Shown piece after piece: positions 37,201 to 52,425 of a stretch of 64,000 bases of DNA. A program made the position numbers and the translations under genes. The stretch comes from Anseranas semipalmata (lineage: Eukaryota > Chordata > Aves > Anseriformes > Anseranatidae): positions 472,782 to 536,781 of the forward strand of contig VXAA01000959.1 in the NCBI GenBank assembly GCA_013399115.1. The letters are read 5' to 3'. Within the stretch, counting starts at the first letter, position 1. Every line of letters starts with the position of its first letter. Under the pieces are notes generated by a model. It made no database searches and was not told where the DNA came from. It was given only the letters and a program-made list of their open reading frames with translations.

Positions 37201-40200
37201 AGTGGAGCAGCTTTAGACTAGTTGAGTATGAGATTAAAATAATGGGAGCATAGAAATCTTGTGTTGGGAAAAATTTCTGGGAACCTCATGGTGTGAGCAT
37301 ACTGGAGCACTGCAGTCTGTGTGGGCTGTTGCATCATGCTGGCAAGGGTGGACTACCAAACCCTCATGCTCAGCTGGTGCTTCCTCTCTGTGCCAGTTGT
37401 GTGTGAGTACCATGAGGCTCTTTCACGGTAGATGGTGTAAATTACTCTGTTTTTATTTCACACAGACAAACTGAAGAAATGTGCCTTGCAAGTCATGGAA
37501 GCAGGTGGGATGTGATGGCTGTGACTTCTGCAGAAGGTTGCTCTAAGATTTCTTATGGGTTCCTAAGGAAGCTCCATCTTCTGCCCCTGTGGCACCAACT
37601 CTCCTGTGGTAAGGGTTTCCTGCTCCTCCTGGAGGACAGTTCTCAAGTAACATCTGTGGAGGCTTGTGCAAAGTATTGATGTCATAGGTCCCAGCAATTG
37701 AGTACCTTCAGATACAGTCCAAGAATTTCAAATTGATTTCTGTGTAAATCAAATGAAGTGACCAGAAGAGAGCTGATGTGTTATCTGAAGAGCTACTATG
37801 CAATGTTCAGTGCAACACTCTCCTGAGCTAACTTCAGCAACTGCATCTTGGTCAGCTCTTTATATAGACCATCCACCACAGCTCTAAAAAAAAAAAGTTA
37901 TGTATACACTAACTACTGCATGAGGTTAAAAATAAGCAGTGCAGAAACACTATTAAAATCTCTAGAGTTACTGAGAAATTAGCATAAAGTTTTGTAATGA
38001 GTTAAATGAAAACTACATGGGTCATCAAAGCAGAAAAATTATCATGACTTTTGTGTCTATATTTTAAAGGGAGTTACAGTGAAAATTGTTTTTCACCAAG
38101 GTCTCACTGGTTATTTAAATTATGGCAAGATTTTCCTATATGATAGGATAGGCTTACATGCAGTTTAAAAATCTGTTGATAATACAGCTGGACTAAAACT
38201 TTCCATCATCAAATTGTCACACAAATAGTTTAATGTTGCATGTATTTGATTACTGAGGAAGGCTCACAAAAAAATGTACTTTCTCTTTTACATGGTATTT
38301 TTCAATCCAGAAGGTTTCTAAAACACTATGTAACCCATTAACATAGCTTCAAGAATTAGCTGACAGTCCACCAAAGCTGTTACAGCTTTTTAATAGCACG
38401 CAGCTGTTCTACAGTATCCAAATATTTAAAATGGAACTGAAGACTGCCATATTTGTTTGAAACTTCAAAAGTATTTTATTTAAACAGGATACAATAATGT
38501 ATAATACAAAATAGGAACTAATTCCTAAACCATAAAGGCTTTTTGTTTATTCCTACTATACCTCAACATAGAGTAATGAGAAAAGTACAGGCAGTTGCTA
38601 TAAAGATGAACAAAAACTTAAAAGGACACCCACTTAAGCTCTATACTTTTTACTTCTGTGCAGGTTCTAACTAGGTACTGAAAGTTTGAAATGCTGATGT
38701 CCCACTAGGAATGTGTAAAAATAACTGAAATGTATACATGTGGTTCATACAATAGCTCAAGTTGCATGTTTGGCTTGGCTGGCTGAATAACGTGAAAGGT
38801 AATGATTTATAATTAGTGCTTAATTTGGCGATGTTTGGATTCAGCAGAGTTCAAATTGCAGTTAGAGCCCTACTGTACAGTTTAAAATAGATGTTTTGCA
38901 CATCAGAGGCTTTTTGAAGGCCACATCTGCAAGGGTGGGTATAGGGCTGTATGCATGCAGACATGCACAGGAAGGATCCTGTGCTGCATGTCCTTCACAG
39001 CTGCTTGTGGCCCTACCTTTCCCTTGCTGCAAAACCGACCAAGGGCTTCCAGACACTACAGCTAATTTGACACTAAATTAGAACAAGGCTATTCTTTCAA
39101 GTAGTACAAGCTTAGCTCTTCTAAGTTGCAGGGTTGGGGGCTAAGGGAAGTCTTGAAAATTTCTTATTGTGCCACTTCTCTCTCCAGTCCTGCACCTTTC
39201 AGTGGACCCACTGGAAAAATCTTTCTTTCAGAGCAGTACCTTTGCTGTGGGCCCTGCTTCAAGCCAGCATCAGTCTGCAATTTAACAGTGTGCTGCTTGC
39301 TCAGTCCCTCTACCTGTGCTCCTGCTTGTGAGCTGAAGGTCTCCAAGCTGGCAGATCTCAGTTTGTCTCCAGGGACAAGTTTCCTACAAACTTGGAGACT
39401 CCCGTCTTTTTACCACCAATTGTGCCACCTTTGTACCTAGCAATTATGCTGCTGTGTGGTGAGCAGGATGAGAGGGCTGAAGTGTCTCGAAAGCAAGTAT
39501 TTCTTTTCCCAGTCTGTTTTCCATTGAATCAAGTATGATCTGATGTACTGCTTGCCTACATGAGTGCCAGAAGGGATACAACAGCTGGGGACAGAAGTGA
39601 AGCAGTACAGATTGACTGGCTTAAGGATGATGTGAAAATGCATCCTGAATTGTGAACAAAGAGCTAAATTATGTCTGTTCTGTAACACTTGTGCTTACCT
39701 GTAAGAAGATCATTTATATATACAAATAGCTACTTGGATGTGCAAGTGTTATTTATGCTGTAAAAGACTATTCTGGGGGCATAAGTGTGTATTGGACTTG
39801 GGCATAACCAGTTCTGTCCCAACAAAATCACTTTCATTATATGTGTTGCATCAAGGCATCATTAGGATTTCATTCTTCCAAAGGACAGCAGGATTTAGGA
39901 CAGCAAATCTGGGTTATTTCCTGTACATGTAAACATAGCACATGCAAATGCTATTGAGGTCTGCACTGAGGATGTTTCTTTCGCAAATTCTGCGATCTAA
40001 AATCGAGTACAAAGGATTCTGTTTTTTTTTTTTCTATAGGCAGTACTTATCCTTCTCTGTGTGCATGCAGGTGTGTGAGCATGCTTCAGATTCTCTTTCC
40101 TTCATCTGAAAATTTTACTCTTTCCTAAGTGAAAGAGTTCTGGAACTGTGGAATATGCTACACCTTAAATAGTATAGCTGATTTTGGTGGAAGGCACATT

Positions 40201-43200
40201 ACATTATCTCATTGACTGTAGGTTTTATATTTTGCTCTGAATACTGGCAAACTGTCATGATGCAAACTGATATAACAAAACATGTTGTATCAAGCTATAC
40301 TGATTGACACAAAGTTTATACAAAACTATTTTCATGCAGTGAAACAAGTCCCTGTACTAGAAAATCAAAAGGGGAAATTAAATCCAAACTTAACTGGCTT
40401 TGTAAAGACACATTTCTTATTTAAGTATTCACCCTCAGGGAACAGATTTTACTTCCACCAACTTAAAAGATGCTATCTTCTTGCCTAAATTTGCAACAAC
40501 AACAAATAATCATGTGTCTACTCTTCAGAGTCTGTGGGATATTGAGTATAAAATATGGCAAAACAATGAGCAGAATAGTAAATCCTCCATGGTATTCATT
40601 AATGGTTGCTTGTCACAAACCACTGTTGGCTTTAATAATTTTCATGGGATGATCCGTGCTTCCTCTGTGGAACACTTAAGGCTTCTGTAGAGGATTCCTG
40701 ACTAGTAGCAATAGTTACGTGTGTTTGTCAAAGGTGATGCACAACATAGGTGTGTGTGTAGGTGTTTCATTTTGCTTTTTTCAAAAAGAAAGTCACCCTC
40801 TCAGAGATGGTCTAATCAAACAACTGCAAAGACTACACTGAATAATATGTACATTCATGACAGCACTACCAAAATAAATTGATGTTTTATTAATCTTCAC
40901 AATGAGACAAATGTTGAGTGCAATTCAATAGTTGATTCTACAAATCCTCATAATCTTTTACTTTGGTATCATTGAAAGTAGGTAGTTTTGCTAAGCCCAA
41001 GCAGGATTGAGCTTCTCAATCCATAAATGAATGTCCCTATTTCACAAGCTCATAGCAATTTCAGTGGGTTGTTCATGCAATAGTATGTAGTATATTTGCT
41101 ATGAATAAGGATAGCAAAACTGTGTCACTTAAAGTAACAAAAGTTTTAAAATCCATGTTTAATCTGTTTAGTTTTGCATATTTTTAGCTGTAGATATCAA
41201 AATGATTTGCAGCTGTTCAGCTGCCTGCAAAGTTACAGCTGGGGAAGATCAGTCACAGAGGTGAAGTAATGAGCACTCAGGTGAGGGGTGGCTAGGCCAG
41301 GAGCAGACCCTTTTCCTTTGCCCCACAGGTCTTTTTTTCCTAAGAAAAATCTTTTTGTCTTTATACTAATTTTCTGGCTAATGCCACAGAGAAAAGTGCA
41401 AAGCCAGACAGCAAACAAAAGGAACTAAAGAGAAGAAACTGTTGTTGGGAATGTCTCAGCTGCACTTCTGGGACTGTCTGCATCCGTAGGCACTATTCAT
41501 TCCACTCCTGAGTATTATTGATTCTATGTCTGTGGATTTCATGCAAAATTGTATTTCTATATTAACTGTAATTTTATTTCTGATTCTTAATGTCAGTATT
41601 GTTTTTCAGAATTTGACCTGCTCCTGTATTACCACTGTCTACTGCCATTTTAATAAGCTTTAGAGCCAGTAGATTAACACTGAATGTCAGACACCACAAT
41701 TAGAATTGCTGATGTTATGCAGAAACATTGCTTTTAATATATTAAAAAAACCCCACAACTTTCTATTGCCATAGAATCTGTAGTCATTTTTGTTGTATTT
41801 GATCATTTTTTTCCACAGAATTCCCAGACTCAGAGGACCATTGTGTGTATGTGAACCACGAAAAGGATGAAGGAAAAGTAACATAAACAAAAATGACAAT
41901 TGTAAGTGAAATTCAATTTCATCTCATTTCTCTTAAAAGGTAGGCTGCATTGTTTTGCCTTCCTTTGTCAAGGTGATAAAATAAATGTTTTTAATGAATC
42001 ACAATGTATACCTACATAATGTGGAATTCTTAGAGAAACAAATGTTGAATTTCATTATACAGTGAAGGGATGTTGTATTAGTACACACAATGAATTGTGC
42101 ATTCAGATTATAGCACATAGTACTTTGAAAGAGAATGAAGACACTCATCAAGTCTACATTATAATACTGCACTGATATAAGTAATTCAATCAAAAAATGT
42201 ACAGTATTTTTTGAGGAAAGGTAGCAAACTTTGTGATAAGCTGGTAATTTATTCAGTTATGTGCTGGAGATTGTCATGTAATTTCCTTTATTACATATAT
42301 CCATAATAAGAAATAATGGCACATCTCTGAAAAATATACAATAATTTGCTAAGATGATTTGTGCTCAGACTGCTACGAGGAGTGTAAATTTGCAGATGGT
42401 ATGTGGTTGCACTGACTCCTAACAACCTGCCATTTTCAAAACATATTTCATCATGCAAATCCCAACTGGCTGGATTGCAGGGCAGGAAAGACAAAAGCAG
42501 CTGCTCCTGCCCCATGCAGAGGCAGGGGTGTAAAACCTGCGTTATCCCTGCCACTGCCCCTCGGGCTCGTCTGTCTCAAGCGGGAGACTCAGCAGTGGGA
42601 AGTAGAGATAAAAAACAGGTTGCCAGTAATATTTCATGGCTTCAGTTACTGTCCCAAATGACACACACCTCCCAAGCCTGAACAAGAATCTTCTACCTGA
42701 AATACAAGAGCATCTATAATGCAAGAAATGCCTGGGATAACCTACGTAATACTTTCAGTTAACACATCATTGTATGTGTAGCACACAACTTGAGACAAAC
42801 TTTACTTATTGATTTGTCTGTGAAGTAATTTGAATCTGGAAGTGAAGAGGCTTTCACCACAGAGCTGCAATATGAGGTTGCATTTTCAACCTCTCCAGCC
42901 TCTGCTGTAGCAAGGAGGAGCCATTGCCACACACGTGGCATTTGCATTAATTCATTAATTTGCCATCTCAGGTATCCCTGCTGCCCTGGGCTGCATACAG
43001 CCTGCAGCAGTGCTCGGCACTGCGGGGCTCTTGCCCTGCACAGACGTGGTGCTGACACTTCTGTACCTGTGGTGTTCGCCCTCTGCCAAGATTAAGCCTG
43101 GCTGCATATGGCTGGATGAGACTATTGTGACTCAAGACAGATGTAGTATGAATACACCCTAAAAAAATATTTGACCTGTGGTAGGTGTGCGAAATTCTAC

Positions 43201-44188
43201 TCAAGAAGAGACTAAATGTAGTTTTTCTATAGTGGAAAAACAGACTTCTACAGCTGCCTGCTAGGACACCTGAAGGTACAGTTTAAGGGCAGGGATTCCT
43301 TTTATCTTAATACATTTCAATCCATTACGAAGTAAGTTGATAAGAGAAGCTCGGAGTGTGCTCCTCTCAGTGCACCACCATGGAAGTAATAAATTACAGC
43401 ATATTATGTTCCCTATCAGTTCCAGCCATCACAGGCTTGTCTTGCAGAAGACTTGATAAAGCGAAACACCTCAGATAAAGTAATGCAATTAACTGCTGCC
43501 ATTTGAAATCTGAAAAATTATATTTCAGATTATATTTTTTCCACCTGGCTCTTTTACTGTTTTTGAGTAAAAATGCTGTTTAATGACTTGCTGCTTGGCT
43601 GTAGCACTACTTTCCAACACACTAGGTGACTTGCAGCCTAATGTCTTACAGGAAAAGTCAAAAGCTTGCAGCAGCTGCCAGCACCCTGGCTGCGCAGCCC
43701 TAGGTCAGGGATGCCCAGTGTGGGAGTGCCCCAGCACAGCTCCATCTCTTGCAGCCCCTCGGTGAGGGCACGACAGCTGTGTCAGCTCCACGGGGCTCAA
43801 ATGTGCCTCTGAGGTGAGATGCTCTTGTGGCTGGGTAACGCAGCACCCAGAGCCAGAAAGGCATGGAGTTGCCTGACCACAATGTTGGATATGCCTTGGT
43901 GTATTCCTATGGTTACTCTGCAATTTAGGCAATATAGTGCCTTACAGCATTTATCTTTAAAGGGAGTTTTAGCTCCCAGTTTGTACTAGAGGAGCTATGT
44001 GAAGTATACTTATTAGAGTGAAAAATAGCTGTCTATAAAATGAGTTGCTATTTATAAGGGTGCAAAAATAAAAGTCCTCAGAGAAGGTGAAGCATTCTTT
44101 CCTCAGACACAGGGCTGTACTATGCCATGAACAAAAGCAATATGTCTCTTTAAAGATACGCAGCATTTAAGTTTTGCCAATTATGCTT

Positions 44189-44223
<35 letters not shown>

Positions 44224-44229
44224 ATATAA
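44189..44229. repeat. (TA)n microsatellite
   Basis: About twenty TA units are interrupted once by an extra T. It is self-complementary and so likely to form cruciforms and to vary in length. Confidence 0.95.
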
Positions 44230-46059
44230 ACACCTTGCGTATACCATGTGAGTACATTCAGGCCCAGATAAAAGTATGTTAAGGATAGGAAGTGGCATAG
44301 TTCTGCTTGTAACGATGACCTTTAAGACAGCATACAAAATCACCCTGTTCGGCATGGCCATCTGTGATATGTTAATGCAAAAAAGAAAAAAAAAGCATCT
44401 TCAAAAGATTTATGCCCTTAGATTTCTTCACTTTCATTTCTCCTAATTTTTGAAAGTGCTGCAGTGAAATCAATGGAAAATATCTCTAAATTTTAGCAGA
44501 TAAGTGAAGTTAGCATAGGGCTCTAAATTTTAAATTGATTTGAGATTACTTTTGTGAATTTTGTTACATAGCATTTGAATACATTAGTTCAATAAATAAT
44601 ACTTCACGTTGGTACTCGTAAATTCACAAGCTGGCCAACAATTAAAATGCACATAAGAAAGCAAGACTGTTAAATTATCTTTGATTTTAATACCTTAGTA
44701 TGTCACTATGAGCTACTTTAAATGATTTATTACTGTAATTTATTTGACAAGCAAGCCAAGAGTTACTTGTCTTTGTCATAGAAGCTATTTAAAAAATCTG
44801 TTTATCTCCTGCCTCCTTGCAAACATTTGTGACTATCACCATCTATATCTCTATGCTTATCTCTATGTATTCTGGAACACAGTACTGACTAGCTTTAGAT
44901 TATAAAATCAATTTCTCCATCTGACATTATGCCTAGTAAAGCTTTCTAAAGTGCCAATATTTCTTAGACTGCTTTTCTAGACTTAATTTTGTAAACATTT
45001 TGCAAAATTAAGAGTTGGAAACTTAGAGGTATAGCAATAACTACTTAGGTTTGCAAGCAGCTTTAACTCTGACTAAACATTTTCTTGCAGGGTCCTGTCA
45101 CCCCCACACTGGAGAAGCTGCATGTATGTATATATGGATGACTGGAAACCTGGCTAATGCTAAGATTTTGGCTATGATGTGCAAAAATAGGAATCTGAGT
45201 GTTTTGGTATATGTGAGCATGTAAGAAGAAAACTGTTTCAAATTGTATGTTGAATATATGAAGAGATATTTAAATATTTATTATGTTATAAAATAACCTT
45301 ATGCCACAGAAAATATTTTATTAGGACTTTATCATTTTATTCAAATTCTCTGAAGTTCCTTTCAATGAGGCAAATCCTATCCTGAGCTTCAATTAAATTA
45401 ATTCCTAGTCAAGAATTCATTGAAATCAACAGATGTTCTTACTGAATAAAACCTGAGTGGCAATTGAATAAAAGCTCCAGGAGGTATTCTAGCAGTATTT
45501 ATGAGGTCCCAGATCATCCTGTCACTTCCCAGCAGCTTTTAGCTCCACATACATCACACTTCTCTGAAGCTGGCCTGGTTTGCCACCAGCTGAACTCCCC
45601 CTGATGCCAGCACAGGAACGTGACTTGCACTTGGTCTGAGTGAGGTATTCCCACAGCTAAGAGAACAGCGCTGGCTCTCTTCAGCTTGGGCCATCTGAAT
45701 TGTTTGCTCACTCCCACGTTACTCAATCTTTTTCCTTCAGTTAACAGAAGAACTAAATGTGATCCATATAGTTTTCAAGAAATCCCTGTTACGTTAACAG
45801 ACTAGGCTTTAGTTCATTATGGATATATAGAAAATGATAGGAAAAGAAACATGGCTTGAATGAGCAGGCAGAGACTGATGCATATGCTTTACCTGGGTTA
45901 TCCTGCAAATGCTCTCAACACAGGCTAGACAGAGAAAGGCAGATAAAAAGGCAGTAAAATAAATGTGTGACATGAGTAAACATGAATAACAACTGCGTTT
46001 CTCTGAGTGTAAACCATGTTTCATAGCAGTGCTGCCTTCTCAGGTACCACCTTTTGTTA

Positions 46060-46330
46060 ATTAAAGAAATGCTTTATAACAGAAAAGCTGTCATAGATTT
46101 TATAATTGCTATCACTTGGATATCTTAATTAAATTACACTGCAGGCCAGAAGTCCTTCAGGGCACCTTCATTTAAGATGCTTGATATTTGTCAGTCACCA
46201 TTGTCAATGGATTATTGTTTTTTCAATACCACCTACAAATGCATGGCTTTATTAGCGGAGTCTACAGTAGTATGGTGAAGTCAGGCTTGGGCTGATGTAA
46301 ATTCAAGTGATAAATGGACTAAAAAGACAG
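46060..46330. promoter_or_regulatory. Candidate intronic regulatory element with a palindromic SOX-like site
   Basis: The stretch is non-repetitive, with TTAATTAAATTA and the near-perfect palindrome CCATTGTCAATGG (46198-46210; 6-bp arms, 1-nt centre). Each arm carries a CATTG core of the kind recognised by SOX proteins. No conservation data are available. Confidence 0.25.
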
Positions 46331-49300
46331 ATACGTTGAGGTTCTGACTAGCTTTTTATACAATAATGATGCTCATCATTCTGCAGAAGAGTTTAGGATA
46401 AAATCTGTAATAACGGTGCTCAAATTCCGATTTTGTACTTGATAGCCCACATTTGTCATTAACAAGTGAATTATGTCAAATATTCTAAACTCAGTATTCC
46501 TGATCCTGCTGTTCACTCCTATTTGTAGTTCAGGACACTGCCAGCCCATGTCCAGCCTTTTGATTCCAGAGAAACAATTACATTGAATACCGTAAGTCTC
46601 TGTAAAATGTTTATGGTTCAGTTACAATAACAAGATTAATATAATGGTCTAAGCAAAGTAGAGATAAAAAAATCTTTCTGCTGGGCTGTTCTACATATTA
46701 ACTATTAATTGTTTACACATTGCTACTGCAGTAATGAGTCACAGAGAGGTCCTGGACCAACAGCCTGCTGAGAGGCTCTGCTCAAGCATATTAAGACTCT
46801 CTCTGCCATGAGGCATTTCCAATCTTGATAGCGTTTTGATATATCTGATTGTCAGTTTTATTATTTTGCTGAGAGACGTGCTCTTTTGTCACTGACACGA
46901 TGACATGCTGTCATGCACTGGTCTATGAAGCTCAGGTGTTCGCTTGTTGCTGTACCTTGGAGAAGATTTCTACTCAGGCAGCAGAACAGCCACCAGATCC
47001 TGCACTCGTGAGTATGTCAGGAGTAGGAATGCTCCAGGGAGCAGTCCAAGGAATAACAAGAAGGTTGGGCCTTACAGGTATTTGGTGCTGTTACTCTCCC
47101 ATTTGGGATGGACAGGTCCTTCATGTGGTCCTCTTAATTCCCACAAAAGACTGTGGAAATCCTTGCATAAATTTAAATTGAAACAGACTTGCTCCAAGAC
47201 ACTGAAATATGCAAACAGCAGCAAGAGTCTATGATGTTGAAATTCTCTCACAAGAAGTGGCAGAAAAAAAAATGAAAGGATACACTGAGTTAAATTAGGA
47301 TACTGTGAATAAAATCAATCCCTTAATGATGAATAATCGTAAAGGTTAAAAGAATGACATTATAGTGATAAGTGATGTACCCCTGCAGTCATCTCAGATG
47401 AAGACTTCTCTCCCACTGTTTTATTGTTTGGAGTTTTTTTATTACTGGACTTCATGTAGAATTAATTTTTCCTTATATCAGCATTTTTCAAAAAAACACC
47501 AATTATGAAGTATGACACTTAAAATAATTCACCAAATGAGTATAATTAAATTAGGAATAGACCAAATGTTTTGCAAGCAGAACTACTGCTTTGAGAGCAG
47601 GGTGCAGCATGCCGCCTGTATGGCATTAGTAGAATAGGCAGCAATGATGCATGAATATGCGACACTTTGGAAACAGAACTTTTCTGAACTGGTGAGACAC
47701 CAAGAATAACAATTAAATTTGAGTGATCTTGTAAGAAAATACATCATTACTCTATAAAAGCAGCACCCCAAATTCCAGTCTCCCTTGTGGTTTCATGCTT
47801 TGTATCTTTAAAATGCTTTAAAGGGCAACAGTATACATCAAATGTTGAGAAAGTGCATGAAGGATCTATTTTGGCTTTTGAGTTGTTAGACAAATAAGAA
47901 GGGCTGGGAAAGGCTGGCTTAATTTTTGCAATGATCCAAGACAAACCAAGTACTTGTACGGACAATACAATTTCCTTATTTCAGTACAGTTTCTTTTTCA
48001 ATTTTAGAAGAAACTCATGTTTTTCTACTGTTGCATGACTTAATGTAAAAGAGGTTAACTGCGAAGTAGATTCTGTGGTACATCCCCAAACTATTCTAAA
48101 GTTTGAGGGGACATCATCTTTAGCCTCCTGGATCGTATCAGTAGTGGCTGAATAAAATCTCCCTAGAAATATACATTTACTCTTTAGTGCTGTGAAAACT
48201 TAGATAAAATCTAGACTGGTGCTTACTTTCATCTTTAATGAAATGCTATGGGAAAGTCAGGATAAAGTGGAAACAACTTTTGTGACTTCATTAAAGCTGC
48301 AGTAGACCAAAAAGTTAGGAACTTAAATCCTCAAATATATATAGGTTTTCCTGGTATGTCTTTAATTAAAATAATTTTTCTCTGAAAAAGTGTTAAGACC
48401 TCAGAAGCTGAAGATTTTGACACTGAAGTACATGTACTAAATTAAGTTTTGGTTCCCTGACCAATCACAATTGATACTGGTACCATTATTGGGATTTTCA
48501 CTTGTAAAAGTACCACAGCATAGTTAACCGCCTCCGAAGTGTAAAGTTTCACGGACAGAGGAGCAGCACTCAGGCAACACTTTTCACAGGAAGTATTCAC
48601 ACACGCTGTTCCAAACCTTCTGGCCAAAGAATAAAATGTGAATTCTTTATTCACAGCTGAGAGCATTTACTCCCCAGAGTAGCCTCCCTGAAGGCACTGC
48701 AACTATTTCTGAGAGCTAATTGTGTGAATAACATGTGATACTGTATAAATGCAATCAGTGACTGGAGTGTTGAAGTGCTTGTTTACAGAAATTCTGCTCT
48801 AAGACAATGCCATCCTTGTGTATTTTTACAGGTAGACTGCGGGCTGTGTACTTGGAAAGAAAGAAGCCTGAAAGGAGAGTCACTCGGGGGAGAAAAGAGC
48901 AGAATGAATTTCTGAAACAAGTTAGTGATAACTGTCGGCAACACTAGGTAAAACTAAAATAGAGAGGTGATAACGGTATGAGACAGGAAAGGAGGAGTGT
49001 AAGAAACTGAGGTCATCAGAAAAAAGGGCAAAAAATAATTGAAGCTTAAAAAAACTTTGTTGCTTTTTTCCTCCTTAATCCTTATTTCTTTCAGGTCATT
49101 CCTCAGGTAACCACAGCAGGGTCTTTTTTCTAAATAGTAAGGCAATACTGGGAGTTCTGTTTTCTCTGAAAAATTGATGATGAAGATACTCTGTTAACAG
49201 TCCTACTTATTCAGTATGAATATGCAGAAGGTCCCACTTCACAGGCATTATGAACACACCATCCGGAGCCAGTTACTTATTGGGCCCAAGCATCTTTCCA

Positions 49301-52300
49301 GACAAGGTTAAAAAATTCCTTCCCCTTTCTGCTTTTCAGCCCTCTTCCTGATTTTCAGGTATTTGGCTATGGTTCCTTTCCTTTTCCTAGAACATGATAT
49401 TCTAGTAAAAAGTACACGTCAAATCTTCTGTCCTCATAACTCTTCTGATCAGTCACACCTATGTCACTGTTTTAGTCATGGTCTCAGTTTCTTTATTCTA
49501 GAAGCTAATGCCCTCAGAGAAGGGCAGCCATTATAATCAGCAACCTGCACAGCCTTTCACCCATCCGTAGTCATACCTCAATGGATATGTTCACAAGGAA
49601 AAAACAGGGAATGACTACTACACAAAAATGCCCATCTGTGCCAGTGTGGCTTATCGTGTGTTGGTAACATTAGCACTGAAAGTGTAGAGTAATAGGATCA
49701 CACATTACTTGGAGTTCCCAGAGGTCTTGGTTCCTTGTTGCTAGCTCTTTTTTACATGTGCTAGCACAATCCAAATAGCATAACTAGATTCATACACATA
49801 AAATCACACCTTCATTTTGCTGTGTATGAGGCAAAGAATTGACTGTCCGGTCTGAAGATAGCAGCCTACCTACAATGAGGAATTCTGCATGCAAGAAGAA
49901 AAGCATAAGAAAATAAAAGGTCACAGTCTTAAGATGGGTAAAGAAAATGGGATGGAAAAATGCTAGATTACAAAAAATGAATTACCATTAAGTCATTTTC
50001 TCTACTGTATAATTTCCTCTCATTCCTCCATCTTACTAGCCATTATGCTAAATGACTAAACAAGCAGTAAAGACCAGAACAAGAACTTCTAATGCAGAAC
50101 AGCCAGAAGTGAAAGTTTATGAAGTCCTCTTTTTCCTCCCATCTCTTCTTCCAAAAAGTCTCGAGATGCTCTTGCAAAGAGTATACGTTTGTGAACCAGA
50201 AGCAGGCTTTTAATGGAACTTAACCATAATTTATTTTTGTCTTGCAATGTTAAGTAATTTTACCTGACATGTCATTTTTAAAGAATAAAAGCATGGGGGG
50301 GTGGGTATGGAGAAGTAAATGTATGAGATACAGTAAATGCAGTAAGGAAGATTTATAAATTTCCAATGAAAAATAAACTGGTAGTCTGGAAATTTTGTTC
50401 CCTGATACTGTATTTCCCCAGTATTAGGCAACTCTATCAGGTAGGTCTCATACAGAGTTTGACAAATAAGTCTACCTGGTATCTCTAAAAAATATTTTTT
50501 TCAAATGAGAGAAAGGTTTAATATCAGTCTATTTACTGGATGGACCAGTGTCTGTGGACATGCATTAATCGTTGCATTAGGACAGATGTTACTGCACAGA
50601 ATTTTGCTGTATGTAAAGATTTAGCAGGAGGTCAAAACAAATCTGCATGAAATATCTGTTCTGAGCTGTTGTGTCATATCTATCATCACTGCATCTAGTA
50701 CCCTCCACTTTTTACTTTTAATTTGTTAAGCAATAAAACTTGACAGATTATCTCAGCCTGCTTGCCAAAAATGAAAGGCTTGTCATATGCTCAGGACTTA
50801 TAAACCCCTTCTGATGAGAACGTCTGCTGGCTCCACCAAGAAGGCTCATAGGAATCAAAGTTCCTGTTAGAGATGCTACCATCTTGAGTGCTTACTAAAA
50901 TCTTTTCTCAGGCTATGGTTTACTCAATTTTAAAGTAAACATTTCCTTTTTTCTTAGGCTTTATTAACACCACTCAATAGGAGCAGGAAAAAAGAAAGAA
51001 AATGGGTTATAGGAATGGACAAAGTCAAACCCCATATGAAAAGCTACAAATACCCCATGTCTGTTGTGAAGTTATATGAAGTCTTATCTTTTACTCCTAT
51101 TATTATTTCAGTACTATATCATAAGGCAATCTTTAAAACAGTTATTTCAAACAGCTATGATTGTTGTGCTTCTATTTATATTTTCCCTTTTTTCACCTTA
51201 TTTTTATTTTAAGCATCTGTTTATCATCGTATGTTTGTTATTTGGAGAAAAAAGGTGAAGAACAGGTCAGACAATATGGACTGAGAGTCCACCTGGTTAA
51301 TTAACATATTTCAGGGGTCCTACAGGAGATGAAAGAAAATCTAATGATTCACATTTGTCTTTAGCCTTCACCAGATCCAAGCATGTCCCCTAATCTGAAT
51401 TACACTTGAATTTATTCTTGAATTCCGTTAAAGCTAATGTACCTATAAATGCCTGTAAGATCTTCCAGATACTAAATGGAACTTTGTGCTTTTTTTTTCC
51501 ACAGGAAGCCTAATATTCCCACTTCTGCCCCAAAACAGCAGATTTCTAGGAGAAAAATCATGTGTGTCATTGTTTGCCTGCAAAGCCTGTGTCACACTGT
51601 TGTCAAATGACGATATTCAAGGAATAGAAACTTGCATTTTTGCACATTGTGCAAAGGGTACAGCAATGATTCAGGTGGGTTCTTTTGTACATTATTTGTC
51701 TCATCTACACAAATCTGCTAATTGACATTTTTCTGTATGCTTTTTAATTTTTCTTTCTTCACTGTAATTACTAGAGGTACATCAGTGCCTAAGGCTATGT
51801 TATTATCTCTAGATTCAGGCACTTTAAAATACACATCTGTTTTATGTGTCTTCCATTTTCTAGCTTGATATTAATGCAGACGTATGTCGTGGCTTCTCAA
51901 TGTGGCAGGTGTATGGATCCTCACTTCTCAATGGCCCTGCCTGGCCTCAGTACATTTGCAAATGTTGAAGCCTAAAAGATGTTTTCCCCACAGAAACCAC
52001 ACGGTAAATGTAACAAGTAATCAATCTTCTGAACAGCAATCAGGAAACCTCTTAACGAACATCCTACACAAACACAATAATTAATCTAAGCTATGACCTG
52101 AATAGCAATTAATATAATCAGCTTTAAATGGTGTGCCTACTGTACTCATTTTTTGGCTGTCATAGTTAGGATGTAATATGCAATATAAACATATTGGTTT
52201 GTTTTGAAGAATACTAATTTCAGGAGAGAAAGGTGACATGTTTTATGCAGATCAGGTTGTTTGTTCCTATGTGCTCAGACTAAAGCAAAACACAATGTCA

Positions 52301-52329
52301 ATGTCAAAGCAGAACAGAAAGGATATATA

Positions 52330-52425
52330 CACTCAGAAACTAAAACAAACAAAACCCCACAACCACCAAGCCAAACAAAAAATACCCAGCAAACCCAAAC
52401 TTCTAACCACAAAACCTCAGACAAG
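52330..52425. repeat. A/C-rich, G-poor low-complexity tract
   Basis: The plus strand is almost entirely A and C (units such as AAACAAACAAAACCCC and AACCACCAAGCC), giving strong strand asymmetry. In NTNG1 pre-mRNA this is a G/U-rich stretch. Confidence 0.75.

Noticed and set aside
36903..37253. Overlapping ORFs of 86-108 codons in the GC-rich 36.8-37.2 kb segment
   Set aside because: Both strands are open at once and no gag, pol, env or host domain can be recognised.
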